Assembly (NCBI GenBank): GCA_965228545.1
Contig: OZ245822.1
Location: 1,178,001-1,242,000, forward strand
Length of the DNA: 64,000 nucleotides
Source: HXMU1420-13 sp965228545
GTDB taxonomy: Bacteria; Bacteroidota; Rhodothermia; Balneolales; Balneolaceae
Reading direction: 5' to 3'
Part shown: one piece after another, positions 1-10,300 of the stretch
How positions within the stretch are numbered: position 1 is the stretch's first letter
How the letters are laid out: each line of letters starts with the position of its first letter
Made by a program: the position numbers and the translations under genes
The notes under the pieces: model-generated
Seen by the model: the letters and a program-made list of their open reading frames with translations, nothing else
Told to the model about the DNA's origin: nothing
Database searches by the model: none

Positions 1-391
1 TTGCCTCTGCGGTATAATCGATACCCAGCTCTCCATCATAAAAGTATAATTCGTCGATGGCTTTCCAGTGGACTTGTGTCTTCTTGGATTTTGCACCTAC
101 CTGAACTTCATATTTTCGGGTAAAATCGAGGGTTTCGTCTACCATGATCAAATACGATTGCCCCGGTTGCGGAAGAGCAAATCCGGCTAAAGTAACACCA
201 TCTGCCAATACTTTGATGTCGTCGGTATCTACTTCCTGAGTTACTGTTATTTTTATCTGATTTGGGGACATAACAAACGCAGAAACGATTTCTAACGTCT
301 CTTTTTCCCTATCACTGGAGGTTGCATGTGCAGTTTGGAATAAAAAAAGCACCAACAGAAGCATCGGTGCTTTGGAAAGAAGATCTTTCAT
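1..391 (-). CDS. Probable type I pullulanase (GH13), N-terminal part, cut by window edge
   Basis: The first 130 residues of a gene that continues beyond base 1. It starts at ATG 391-389 with a signal peptide (hydrophobic core at about residues 9-18, likely cleavage after A23). A beta-sandwich-like region follows, and then the motif YDGELGIDYTAE at about 119-130. That motif resembles the 'Y-G-LG-YT' segment that opens the catalytic half of type I pullulanases, just before the CBM48-like domain. Pullulanase hydrolyses alpha-1,6 branches of starch or pullulan. It lies 24 bases downstream of the MFS transporter on the same strand, so it is probably the last gene seen of the amylase operon. No catalytic residues are inside the window, so the call rests on the N-terminal motif and context. 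Another GH13 enzyme with the same N-terminal modules is possible. Confidence 0.6.
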   Translation of the reverse strand, partial: MKDLLSKAPMLLLVLFLFQTAHATSSDREKETLEIVSAFVMSPNQIKITVTQEVDTDDIKVLADGVTLAGFALPQPGQSYLIMVDETLDFTRKYEVQVGAKSKKTQVHWKAIDELYFYDGELGIDYTAEA

Positions 392-415
392 TGAGTTAAT
401 TTTGAGAGATTAAAC

Positions 416-1936
416 TTAGGTTGGAATCGCAGTGTGATCGTCGGCATTGTCTTCGACACGCAAGGTGAGAAAACCTGCCACCAACATAGAAACACCACCG
501 GTTACTAAAATCAGGATGGTTTGCCCATCGAAAAAGGTAGTTAGAATAAAACCCAATAATGATGCCGCCATGATTTGAGGAATTACGATAAAGAAATTGA
601 ATACGCCCATATAGTAACCCATTTTTTCAGCCGGTAAGGAACCGGAAAGAATGGCATACGGCATAGATAGAATACTTGCCCAGGCAATACCCACGCCCAC
701 CATACTTAGCCACAGCCACACAGGGTCGTTTATGAAATACATCGAAATCAAACCAATGCCACCACAGAATAACGCCAGCATGTGCGTAATTTTTCTATTG
801 GTTTTGCGTGCAATTAAAGGAAGTATAATGGCAGCAAGCGCTGCAATTCCATTGTATCCACCAAATAGATTACCAACCATATCCGCACCTTGATTATATA
901 GCAATGAGGTGGTATCTGTGGTTCCGTAAATGTGCGAGGTTACTGCAGAGGTGGTGTAAATCCACATAGAAAATAAAGCAAACCATGTGAAAAACTGAAC
1001 ATAAGCAAGCTGTACCATCGTTTTTGGCATAGTGATGAAATCTTTAACGATATGCACCATTGCTGCTTTAGTTTTACCCTGATTGGTAAGTGCCATACCA
1101 ATAATATTAACCAAACCGTAAAAGATTAACCCACCACCTAGCACATGTAACTGGGGGTCGATACCTGAGATAGCTACATAGGCAGAAAATGCGGCCCCAA
1201 GACCAATAGAAATCCATCCGATTTTAGAAAATCTTTGTGCAAATCCGGCTTCTTCTTCTGGTTTCATAGCCGGCTCGTCGTGATCTTCACCTTCTGCCGG
1301 GGGATATTCTTTGGTACTGAACACCGTCCACATCACCGTTATGAAGTACATTGCCGCCCCAATGTAGAACGAATATTTTACAGAGGGCGGGATGATTCCT
1401 TCGGGCGCCGTATTTGGGATACTCAACCAGTTGGCAAAAATCCAAGGCAGGAATGAAGCAACCAACGCTCCAATTCCTATAAAAAAGCTTTGCATGGCAA
1501 AACCGGTTGTTCGTTGTTCATCGGGCAATAAATCTCCTACAAATGCGCGAAATGGTTCCATGGTCACATTAATGGAAGCATCCATGATCCAGAGCACACC
1601 CACGGCCATCCAGAGAGCGGCTGAGTTTGGCATCAACACTAAAGCAATTGCACCTGTTATTGCACCTAATGCGAAATAAGGGCGGCGTCTCCCCCATTTT
1701 GGAATCCAGGTTCTATCAGAATAATACCCAATAATTGGTTGAACGATTAGCCCTGTAACCGGAGCTGCTAACCAATAAATGGCTAAACTAGAAGTATCTG
1801 CTCCAAGGGTTTCGAAAATCCTGCTGGTATTCGCATTTTGAAGCGCAAATCCCATTTGTATTCCAAGAAATCCAAAACTCATGTTCCAGATTTGCCAAAA
1901 GCTAAGTTTTGGTTTTTGTGAGGTTAGCTCTGTCAT
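416..1936 (-). CDS. MFS sugar transporter, maltose/maltodextrin type (SLC45/GPH-like)
   Basis: A 506-aa polytopic inner-membrane protein with about 12 hydrophobic segments. The motif GYYSDRTWIPKWGRRRPY at residues 70-87 is the loop 2-3 signature of the major facilitator superfamily, in the form typical of SLC45-like sucrose/maltose carriers. The N-terminus (SFWQIWNMSFGFLGIQMGFALQ) also matches bacterial members that sit in maltose operons. A charged cytoplasmic loop (about 212-235) separates the two halves. It lies 17 bases after the lipoprotein amylase and before the pullulanase, so the likely substrate is maltose or short maltodextrin released in the periplasm, taken up with a cation. The family call is firm. 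The substrate is inferred from the neighbours. Confidence 0.85.
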   Translation of the reverse strand: MTELTSQKPKLSFWQIWNMSFGFLGIQMGFALQNANTSRIFETLGADTSSLAIYWLAAPVTGLIVQPIIGYYSDRTWIPKWGRRRPYFALGAITGAIALVLMPNSAALWMAVGVLWIMDASINVTMEPFRAFVGDLLPDEQRTTGFAMQSFFIGIGALVASFLPWIFANWLSIPNTAPEGIIPPSVKYSFYIGAAMYFITVMWTVFSTKEYPPAEGEDHDEPAMKPEEEAGFAQRFSKIGWISIGLGAAFSAYVAISGIDPQLHVLGGGLIFYGLVNIIGMALTNQGKTKAAMVHIVKDFITMPKTMVQLAYVQFFTWFALFSMWIYTTSAVTSHIYGTTDTTSLLYNQGADMVGNLFGGYNGIAALAAIILPLIARKTNRKITHMLALFCGGIGLISMYFINDPVWLWLSMVGVGIAWASILSMPYAILSGSLPAEKMGYYMGVFNFFIVIPQIMAASLLGFILTTFFDGQTILILVTGGVSMLVAGFLTLRVEDNADDHTAIPT

Positions 1937-1953
1937 GCTTTTAGTTAGTGTGA

Positions 1954-3324
1954 TTAATTTGTAGCCAGAATAAACCAGCGGTGTGCAGGTAATTCGAAAG
2001 TGTACATGCGGTTGTCGGCACTATAGTTGCCTTCAGTTACGCCGTATTTTTTATAGGTGGAAGACTCCCAACTAGGAACGGTGATCTCAACAGGTTGATC
2101 GGTAATGTTGATGGCTACGATTACTTCATTCCCATCTTTTTTACGCGAATATGCATAGGTTCCGGCTGGTGATTCGATTCGGGTTCTTTCTCCACCAAAC
2201 TCTCCATTCCATAGTGCTTCGTTCGACTCCTGAATGGTAAGCAGTGTTCGGTAGAAATCTTCGTACTTATACTCTTTCCACTCAATTTCGTCTTTTTCGA
2301 AGAACTCGAGGCGTTTATCCAACCCAGATTCCTGTCCGTTATAAATAAGCGGCATACCAGCTACCGTAGCAGAAAGAACCGCAAAATTTTCGAAATTTGG
2401 CCCATAAAGTTCAGTATCGGAACCATTCCAAGAATTTTCATCGTGGTTAGTAGTAAAATACATTCGATAGCCATTTGGAGGGAAACGCTCTGCATCTTTG
2501 GCAAACAATGCGTCTAAGTCATCAAAGGTTTGTTCACCGGTAGCAATCTCACGAATTATGTGGGCATATTCCCATGCATAATTCATATCAAACGCTTCAA
2601 TTAAAAGCTCAGGTTCGCCATCTTCGGCAAGCATGAATACATCCTTGATTTTATCCAGTTCGTCGTGAGCATTCACCCAAAAATCAGTAGGTACCATTCC
2701 GGCCACATCACAGCGATATCCATCGATATTAAATTCGCGAACCCAATAAAGCAGTGCATCGAGCATTGCGGCCCGTAACTCTTCATTGTCGTAATTAAAA
2801 TCAATTACATCGCTCCAATCTTCAACAGGAGGTACGAAATTGCCCTCATCGTCTAAGGTGTACCAGTCTTTGTTTACAGTCCACACATTATCCCAAGCAG
2901 AGTGATTGGCAACCCAGTCGATAATTACTTTCATACCCAAATCGTGGGCTTCATCCACCAGCGCCTGAAAATCCTCTTCGGTTCCGAATTCGGGATTAAC
3001 CGCTTTGAAATCTTTCACTGCATAGTAACTTCCAAGCGTACCTTTTCGGTTTTCTTCGCCAATTGGGTGGATGGGCATCAACCAGAGGATATCAACGCCC
3101 ATAGCCTTTAAGCGGGGTAAATCTTCCCGAAAGGCGTTGAACGTGCCTTCCGGTGTATACTGGCGAATGTTTACCTCGTAAATACTTGCATTTTTACTCC
3201 ATTCCGGATGTTCAACTTTACTTACCGGTTGTTGGTTAGATGGTTCTGAACACCCGATGAAAAGAAACATCGAAACAAAGAGTATCAACCAACTTTTTTT
3301 ATTAAATCTCATACGTAGTTCCAT
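1954..3324 (-). CDS. GH13 alpha-amylase family lipoprotein
   Basis: A 456-aa enzyme with a lipoprotein signal (lipobox LFIGC, lipidated C25), so it is probably membrane anchored facing the periplasm or cell surface. All four GH13 conserved regions are present: DWVANH (D136, N140, H141), DGYRCD (R204 and nucleophile D206), MLAEDGE (acid/base E234), and TTNHDEN (H294, D295). The chain is compact, a TIM barrel plus a short C-terminal beta domain, with no carbohydrate-binding module. A second in-frame ATG at residue 5 (base 3312) would give a cleaner signal peptide and may be the real start. It lies between the T9SS amylase and the MFS carrier, so it likely trims maltodextrins to transportable sugars. 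The exact specificity (amylase, neopullulanase or maltogenic) cannot be told from the motifs. Confidence 0.9.
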   Translation of the reverse strand: MELRMRFNKKSWLILFVSMFLFIGCSEPSNQQPVSKVEHPEWSKNASIYEVNIRQYTPEGTFNAFREDLPRLKAMGVDILWLMPIHPIGEENRKGTLGSYYAVKDFKAVNPEFGTEEDFQALVDEAHDLGMKVIIDWVANHSAWDNVWTVNKDWYTLDDEGNFVPPVEDWSDVIDFNYDNEELRAAMLDALLYWVREFNIDGYRCDVAGMVPTDFWVNAHDELDKIKDVFMLAEDGEPELLIEAFDMNYAWEYAHIIREIATGEQTFDDLDALFAKDAERFPPNGYRMYFTTNHDENSWNGSDTELYGPNFENFAVLSATVAGMPLIYNGQESGLDKRLEFFEKDEIEWKEYKYEDFYRTLLTIQESNEALWNGEFGGERTRIESPAGTYAYSRKKDGNEVIVAINITDQPVEITVPSWESSTYKKYGVTEGNYSADNRMYTFELPAHRWFILATN

Positions 3325-3350
3325 AAAAGTAAATTAGAACGTGAAGGATA

Positions 3351-6281
3351 TTATTTGAGCAACATCATTTTTTGTGTTTTAACCACATTACCAGATCGCA
3401 GACGATAAATGTAAACACCGCTGCTTAGCCCGCTTGCATCAAAACGAACGGTGTACGAACCGGCTGCTTTGGGCTCTTGTACTAAATCAGCAACTTTTTG
3501 CCCAAGCATGTTAAATACTTCCAGGCTCACAAATCCAGACTTGGCTACATCAAAAGTAATATTTGTAGATGGATTGAAAGGATTTGGGTAGTTCTGATAT
3601 AAGCTATACGCTGTTGGTGTGCCATCAGCAACTTCGATTTCTGAGGAAACCGACTTATTGAATTCTTTGGTAGTGAATAAGCGATATTCGCCCGGTTCTA
3701 AGGTAAACTCAACCTGCTTGCTATCATTATTCACATCGATGGTTGTAGTATTGAAGAAATCGTACCAAACACCGCCTTCTGTAAAATCTACGGTTCTTGT
3801 AGTTTGAGTAACTCCAAAATTACCAATGGCTACAACATCGGTATCAGAATGTTCTAAGCGGAAATGTTTGAATGATCCATTTAACGAATAATCAGCATTC
3901 TCGGGTCGTGTAAAGGCTGGTGAACTTCTTCTTAAGTTGATAAGATTTGCCCATGTGTTATACAAATCTTTTCGATCCGGATCTTCGTTGTAATCCCACC
4001 GAATCGGTTTGTTTGCTGTTCTGCCGGGTGCTGCTGCCGGGCAGTCTGGAGAATCTCTAAGACATTGCTCGCCATTATCACCGTAGCCGTAGCCAAGTTC
4101 ACCAAACTGCCAAATCATACGTGGACCAGGAAGTGGGAAAAAGAATACACCTGCGAGTTCCATTCGGTCGAGTGCAGTTCCAAGCTCACGAATGTTGTAA
4201 TCGCCACTTGAGTTACCGAAACTGATGTTTTTGAACATCAACCATTGCTCATCGTGACTTTCCATATAACTTACAAGGTGTCCAAACTGAAACCCTCTTG
4301 AGCTTGATAATACTCCCGAAAGGTTCGAGTTATACCCCATCGTTGCTTCATTATACTCATGATTGGAGTTCCCCCAAAGCATCATACCTGCATCGGCAAG
4401 TACTTTCTCTTCGTTGTTATCAGCAAAATGCTCCAGGATAACATACGCTTCCGGGTTAATACTTTTGGTGTGGGCGTAGTAATCTAACCAGATATTAACA
4501 CGAGACTGATCGTATCGACCCCATGCACCAACATCGAATATTGGGTTACCATCATTATCTTCACCTGTTTTTGTGCTCTTTTGAGTAAAACCTTTACTAA
4601 GATCAAAGCGAAAGCCATCCACATTATATTCTTCCAGCCAGTATTCAATTACTCGTTTACTATACAATCTGGTTGCGGAGCTTTCGTGATCGAAATCATA
4701 TCCTACATTGAAAGCATGCCGCGGTTCAGTATTGAAGTATGGGTTTTCTGCGGTTGGAGTACCAAAATCACCTTCATTCCAAAGACGAACGAGTGGATTT
4801 TGACCAAAAGAGTGATTTAGAACCACATCTAAGATTACAGCAATTCCTCGTTTATGGGCTTCATCTACAAAACGCTTGAACGCATTTGGCGTGCCGTAGT
4901 ATTTATCGAGTGCTAGGTGAAATGCAGGATTGTAGCCCCAACTCTCGTTGCCATCAAACTCATTGATAGGCATAAATTCGATGGCATTTACACCAAGATT
5001 TGCGATATAATCAAGCGTATCGATTAAGGTTTCGTAACTGTGATCGTCGATGAAATCTCGAAGCAGTAACTCATAAATAACAAGCTCATCGTTATCAGGC
5101 GCATCGAAATCGGTTACTTCCCATACATACTCAGTTTCACCTGGGGTTAATAACCCAACCATGTGAGAAGTTTTACCCGCAGGATATGGTTTTAAATTTG
5201 GGAAAACGTCATCCGGAATAAATTGGTCGTTAAATTCGTCGAGTACCAATTCAGAATATGGATCGGCGATTCTTATTTCACCATCAACCAAATATTGCAT
5301 TCCATACTGTTCGCCGGCTGTAAGTCCATCGATTTCAGTCCAAAACCAAACATCACCACCTTGAATGTCTTTTTTCATGAGGTAATCGGATGAAGGTGTC
5401 CAATTGTTAAAATCACCAATCACGTAAATAAAGTCTTTTCCGGGTGCGTACAACGAAAGTTGAACGGAAGTGTCTGAGTTATAGGTAATTCCATCTTCCA
5501 GCCCATCCGGACGTGCAACCACATCCCCATCGTTTGCTCGAACGGTTACAAAAAATGAAGTGGTATCAGACAAAGAAGCACCATTTGATGCGACCAAGTC
5601 GAATTCAATGTCGGTGTCGCCCGCCTCGGGTATGTAAGTAAAGCGTAAAGTATCGTCGGTTGTGGTAGCTACAGACACATTGTTTTTAAAAAGCTCAAGA
5701 TTTAAATCACCTGCGTTAACCGTTCCAATACCTACTAAGTCAAGACTTTCATCGCTTTTAAGAAATTCATAATCGCTGTCAGGAGTAACAAATCGGGCGG
5801 CTACTTCTCCGGCGGTTAATTCGATAAAAATATCAGTATTGCCTTCGTCTTTTCCTTCGGCGATAATCGCCCCATTTCTTACGCCTTTGTACACGATAGC
5901 TACTTGTTCAATAACTTCGTTGGGATCAGTAACACCAAAAAATTCGCGAATAGACGGTTTATATGTAAATGCCCATTTGTTATCGCCAAGGTTTGTTGCC
6001 TCAACGCTAGCATCGTTGGTTTCCCAACCGAACGGAACGTATTGCCAATCGCTTCCGCTTGTGCTTTTGCTGGTAATCAGGCCGGTGTGCAAATACACAC
6101 GCCCATCGAAGTTAACTAACCCTTCATTCCCCTGAGTTGCATCTAGTACCACGCGCATGGAATCTTCGGAAGTGGCAAACGATGGAGAAAAAGTTACAAC
6201 CTGTGCATACACTTGAGATTGCACGGCAATAGCTACTAATAGTATTGTGCCAAAAGTGAATAGTTTGTTGAGTTTCTGCAT
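3351..6281 (-). CDS. Secreted GH13 amylase with CBM48-like module and T9SS sorting domain
   Basis: A 976-aa exported enzyme. It carries a signal peptide (residues 1-26), an N-terminal beta domain (about 27-160), an Ig-like E-set region (about 165-250), a CBM48-like module with the motif YVIGDFNNW (about 265-345), and a GH13 barrel (about 398-780). Catalytic motifs are LDVVLNH (D485, N489, H490), DGFRFD (R558, nucleophile D560), VILEHF (acid/base E617) and MESHDEQ (H676, D677). The last 80 residues are a type-A T9SS sorting signal (NYPNPFNPSTN, ending QKMMLLK), so the enzyme should cross the outer membrane and be anchored on or released from the surface. It probably makes the first extracellular cut in starch or glycogen. 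The stop lies 26 bases upstream of the lipoprotein amylase, and its start lies one base past the LacI stop. Confidence 0.92.
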   Translation of the reverse strand: MQKLNKLFTFGTILLVAIAVQSQVYAQVVTFSPSFATSEDSMRVVLDATQGNEGLVNFDGRVYLHTGLITSKSTSGSDWQYVPFGWETNDASVEATNLGDNKWAFTYKPSIREFFGVTDPNEVIEQVAIVYKGVRNGAIIAEGKDEGNTDIFIELTAGEVAARFVTPDSDYEFLKSDESLDLVGIGTVNAGDLNLELFKNNVSVATTTDDTLRFTYIPEAGDTDIEFDLVASNGASLSDTTSFFVTVRANDGDVVARPDGLEDGITYNSDTSVQLSLYAPGKDFIYVIGDFNNWTPSSDYLMKKDIQGGDVWFWTEIDGLTAGEQYGMQYLVDGEIRIADPYSELVLDEFNDQFIPDDVFPNLKPYPAGKTSHMVGLLTPGETEYVWEVTDFDAPDNDELVIYELLLRDFIDDHSYETLIDTLDYIANLGVNAIEFMPINEFDGNESWGYNPAFHLALDKYYGTPNAFKRFVDEAHKRGIAVILDVVLNHSFGQNPLVRLWNEGDFGTPTAENPYFNTEPRHAFNVGYDFDHESSATRLYSKRVIEYWLEEYNVDGFRFDLSKGFTQKSTKTGEDNDGNPIFDVGAWGRYDQSRVNIWLDYYAHTKSINPEAYVILEHFADNNEEKVLADAGMMLWGNSNHEYNEATMGYNSNLSGVLSSSRGFQFGHLVSYMESHDEQWLMFKNISFGNSSGDYNIRELGTALDRMELAGVFFFPLPGPRMIWQFGELGYGYGDNGEQCLRDSPDCPAAAPGRTANKPIRWDYNEDPDRKDLYNTWANLINLRRSSPAFTRPENADYSLNGSFKHFRLEHSDTDVVAIGNFGVTQTTRTVDFTEGGVWYDFFNTTTIDVNNDSKQVEFTLEPGEYRLFTTKEFNKSVSSEIEVADGTPTAYSLYQNYPNPFNPSTNITFDVAKSGFVSLEVFNMLGQKVADLVQEPKAAGSYTVRFDASGLSSGVYIYRLRSGNVVKTQKMMLLK

Positions 6282-6282
6282 A

Positions 6283-7272
6283 TTAAAATGTTGATGTACG
6301 TTGTATGAATTCGGGTGAATAGATCGTCTGCGATATTGCTTTATTGGCGTTATTCAATCGCTCGATTAAATTTTGGGTGGCAAAATAGCCCATATCGCGC
6401 ATGGGTTGGCGAATAGTGCTTAATCCGATGTACTCAGAAAGCTCGATGTCGTCATAGCCAATTAAGGGAATTCGTTTTCCGGAGTCTTGCATTGCTTTTA
6501 AAGCGCCAACTGCTTGAATATCGGAGGCACAAAAGCATGCTTCTGGGGGATGTTCCATGTCGAGCATGGTTTTCATTGCTTCAAACCCACCTTTTTCGGT
6601 AAATCCATCTCTATACAGCGAGGATCCCGAAATCACATACTTTTCGTCGAATGTGATGCCATGCTCAGTAAGTGCTTTGCAATATCCCTCTAGCCGATCC
6701 CGTATTGGTTTTGAAGAACTGAGAGCAGACAGCATGGCAATTTTTTTATAACCGTGTTCGATCAATGTTTTAGTGGCCCGGTATGCTCCCTGTACGTTAT
6801 CTACCGAAACAGAATCGAAACCTTCGTAATGCTCATCGATTAATGTAATGGGTAAATTGAATCGCTTTAGTTTCAGAAACTGATTATCGGTTAAATGAAT
6901 GGAAATAAATAAATAGCCTTCTGCCCAGCGGCGCTTTAATACGTGTTCCACTTCGTTAAAGAGGTTCTCGCCGGCAGTTACATTAAAAATGGTTAGTTCG
7001 TAACCCTGCTCGCTTAGTTTGTCCTGAATTCCGCCGAGTACTTCCATAAAGAAGTAGTTAGAGATGACCGGAACCACTGCCATGATCGTATTACTCTTAC
7101 TGCGAGCAAGACCTTGAGCATATGCTTGAGGGTGATAACCTACCGCATCAGCAACGCGTAATACTTTCTTGCGAGTTGCTTCGGAAACGCTGTTACTTTG
7201 GTTAAACACCCTTGAAACGGTAGCGATACTTACCCCTGCCTTTTCAGCTATATCGTAAATGGTTGATGCCAT
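6283..7272 (-). CDS. LacI-family transcriptional regulator of the starch locus
   Basis: 329 aa, normal LacI-family length. The N-terminal helix-turn-helix with hinge (IYDIAEKAGVSIATVSRVFN, residues 5-24) is followed by a periplasmic-binding-protein-like effector domain, with the family's typical GYDDIELSEYIGLSTIRQP segment near residue 275. It is placed between the surface genes and the amylases and should sense a maltodextrin-type ligand. Two LacI-type operators (TGAAAGCGCTTACA and TGTAAACGGTTACA) lie upstream of the first gene of the locus at 21126 and are the best candidates for its targets. The gene follows a hairpin terminator, so it is at least partly transcribed apart from the receptor genes, by readthrough or from its own promoter. 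Repressor versus activator is not visible; many Bacteroidetes MalR/SusR-type regulators activate. Confidence 0.93.
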   Translation of the reverse strand: MASTIYDIAEKAGVSIATVSRVFNQSNSVSEATRKKVLRVADAVGYHPQAYAQGLARSKSNTIMAVVPVISNYFFMEVLGGIQDKLSEQGYELTIFNVTAGENLFNEVEHVLKRRWAEGYLFISIHLTDNQFLKLKRFNLPITLIDEHYEGFDSVSVDNVQGAYRATKTLIEHGYKKIAMLSALSSSKPIRDRLEGYCKALTEHGITFDEKYVISGSSLYRDGFTEKGGFEAMKTMLDMEHPPEACFCASDIQAVGALKAMQDSGKRIPLIGYDDIELSEYIGLSTIRQPMRDMGYFATQNLIERLNNANKAISQTIYSPEFIQRTSTF

Positions 7273-7294
7273 TATATATGAAAAAAGTTAATAA

Positions 7295-7320
7295 CGCAGG
7301 TACCGGTCAGAGTACCTGCG
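7295..7320 (-). terminator. Hairpin terminator between surface operon and lacI
   Basis: A perfect 9-bp inverted repeat (CGCAGGTAC / GTACCTGCG) with an 8-base loop. On the minus strand it is followed by a T-rich stretch (TTATTAACTTTTTT), as expected of an intrinsic terminator. It lies just after the 1405-aa gene and 23 bases before lacI, splitting the locus into two transcription units or attenuating the second. Confidence 0.65.
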
Positions 7321-7343
7321 AAAAGACTTATAGAGAATCTGAA

Positions 7344-10300
7344 TTACTTAATAAGCATCATTCTCTTAGTGCTTGTAAAGTTGCCCGCTTCGATACGGTA
7401 AATGTACATACCTGAAGACAGAGCGCTGGCATCGAAAGCAACGGTGTGAGTACCGCTGTTTAGGGTTTTGCCATTAATAAGAGTGGCTACTTCTTGGCCT
7501 AACAAGTTGTATACCGTTAATCGTACATCAGCTGCGTTTGGTAACGAGAAACTGATATTTGTTGATGGGTTGAACGGGTTAGGATAGTTTTGAAGTAGTT
7601 CGAATTGCTTAGCAATTTCGTTTTCACCTTCATTTGAACTTGTGATCTTAGTGTAGTCAGGTGGTGTTTCCCATTCCAAATCAGTTGCAGCCCAAGTAAG
7701 TGTTTCGAACTGGAACGTTGCCGGCCAAGTTACATCCGGCTGATCGTCAAGATCGTCTCCATCTGGAGTAACCATTGGCTGAATATATTGGTAGTGACGA
7801 CGACCTGCATCAAATCCACCACCGTTGGCAAATAGATCACCAGTTTCGCTGGTTGGCTGGCCATAAGCGATTCGGAACCCAATATGGTTTAGTGTAAGTG
7901 GTGCAAGAGTTAAATCAAGCGTGTACACCATGTCTGAGTTGTCATCAGTAAATCTCAATTTTTCTCTTTCTTCGTTAGAAAGAGTGATGAAATTCTGACC
8001 ATTATCGCCAGGAACTGTAATGTCATTTGTTAACGCGAAGAAAGGCGTATCAACAAATAAGAACACTGAATCTGTAGCCGGATTAAATGGAGCTGTTCCG
8101 TCATCACGGGTTACGGCGGCACTCATGTCTACACTAAAAGTAACAGTAATTTGACCACCACCAGTTGTATTAGCAGGGGTAATTAGTGCTTGTGGAGACA
8201 CACCATTGTAATTTTCTGACTGAACGGCTTGAGCAGGATTATCAGTAATACTGAATCTACGATCGGCACCACCGGTTACTCCTGGTTCTTCCCATCCTGA
8301 TTGATCATGAGTGATTCCACCCAAGAAGAATTCACTTGTTTCCTCATCCCGACGTTCATCCCACTTTATGAAGTATTTATAGGTTACATCAGACTCAACA
8401 GCCGCAGTAAACGGAATGTTTAGTGCATCATAGTTTCCTGAAATATCGTTGAATGTCATACGGTTATCACCCCAGCCATTGAAAGATCCACGAACGGATA
8501 CAGTATCAATTGCAGAGTTGAAGAAACCGATTCCTTCTAGGATACCCACATTAACTTCGAAGTTAAGTGCAGTAGTTACAATAACGGCATCGGTTGGAGG
8601 CACGTTATCGAAATATCTCCAATAAAGAGTAGTATCGTTATCAGAAATATCGAAGGTGTAGTTATCACCATTTTCCCAAGAGATCGTTCCATCTTGATCT
8701 TCAATTACGAATTTGTAAGCAATTGGTGAAGTGAAGTTTGCAAGACTGTCGTTATCTACATATACAACGCCGGCAAAGAAAATATCATCGCCTTGAGCAG
8801 AGATTTGTTCCATTGGAGTAGCAGCATCCCATCCACCTGCGAAGAATCCTTCAGAACCACGAATACCAACCAAACCTGTTTCCAAATCTAGATCGTTATT
8901 CTGTACCTGAGCACCCACGTTTACGCGGAAAACAAATGCTGTTGAATCTTCTTTCATTTCAAATGGAGCTTCGCGAGTTTCGTACCATTGTAGATCGGTA
9001 GTAACATCAGTATTAGCATCAACTGGAAGCATGAAATAGTTATTTCCACCGCTTTCCCAGCCGGTTTCTCCTCCATTTCTTAAGCCTGTGTCTTTGTCAA
9101 CACCAGCCCACCACTTGTAATTGATTTCATCACCGGCAGCCATATCGAACGATACCATCCAGTAATCGCCGCCAACATTCGTTGCAACTAATTCAGTGCT
9201 GTTATTCCAATCGATGGTTTGACCAAGGTATGGAGCATTATAACCTGTTGAGCTGTTAACACCACCAAATACTGCCACATAATGGTCTTCCATTAAGGTA
9301 TCAGGGTGTGTTGCAGTATTAACCATAAAGGTTACATTTACGATATTTGCGATATCAGTAGAATCGAATGGCATAATCTGTACGTCGTCGTTATTGCGTG
9401 CCATTACACCAATTAAATTAAATCTTTCGGTTGGAGCAGGAGCGCCATCAAAGAAAGATTGTCCTCTATCGATTCGAAGTGTAAATGCGCTATCGCCGGC
9501 TACAACATCTACGCTTACACCAGAACTCACTTGTGCATCTTCTGGCCAAGTTTCGCCTTCAGCAAGGCTTACATCTTCAATTTTAACAATTGTAGATTGA
9601 GCTTCTGAATCAACTTTTAGATCAGCAGCTGTAATTACTTTAGGCGATGGTTTGGTAGTACCTGCACCTTTAACAATTACCGTATCGGGATTAATCTGTA
9701 TTTGATTACTGAATGCACCAAGCATACCTGTAATTTCGAGAGTGTCACCAACTGACCAACCTGTGAATGAGGGATCGTCTTGATTTTGCTCACCACCTAC
9801 ACCGGAATAAAATACATTAATACCACCGGTTTCATCTTGCAAGAAGAACTGACCATGATTGAAACCATAATCTGGAGTATTCATTACACCGTTTATAGTT
9901 ACTTTACCTTTAGACATTACTCTTGCTTCAGCAATTGTAGAAGGAATAGCAGTACCGTCGTTATAGAAATAAAGGTTATCGATATAAGCGGTAACGCCAG
10001 CAGTTGGTAGTCCACTGAAAATAACTTGAGCGATATTTCCACGTGATGTTAACCCGGTGAAGTCACTCAAAGGAATTTCATAAGTAATCCACTCCCCTTG
10101 TGCAGGGTTTTCCCAAGCAATCTCACTTTCAGAGTCATCACCTTCACCATCTCCACCTTCACCGCTAAATCCACCGGTTGGACCGAAGTCAACAAGTTTG
10201 ATACGGAAAGTTGTAGCATCTGGTGTCCATAGATCAAATCGAAGGTGAGTCATACCATTTGTATTGATCTGAGAACTTACCGTTTCGATGCCAACAAAAT

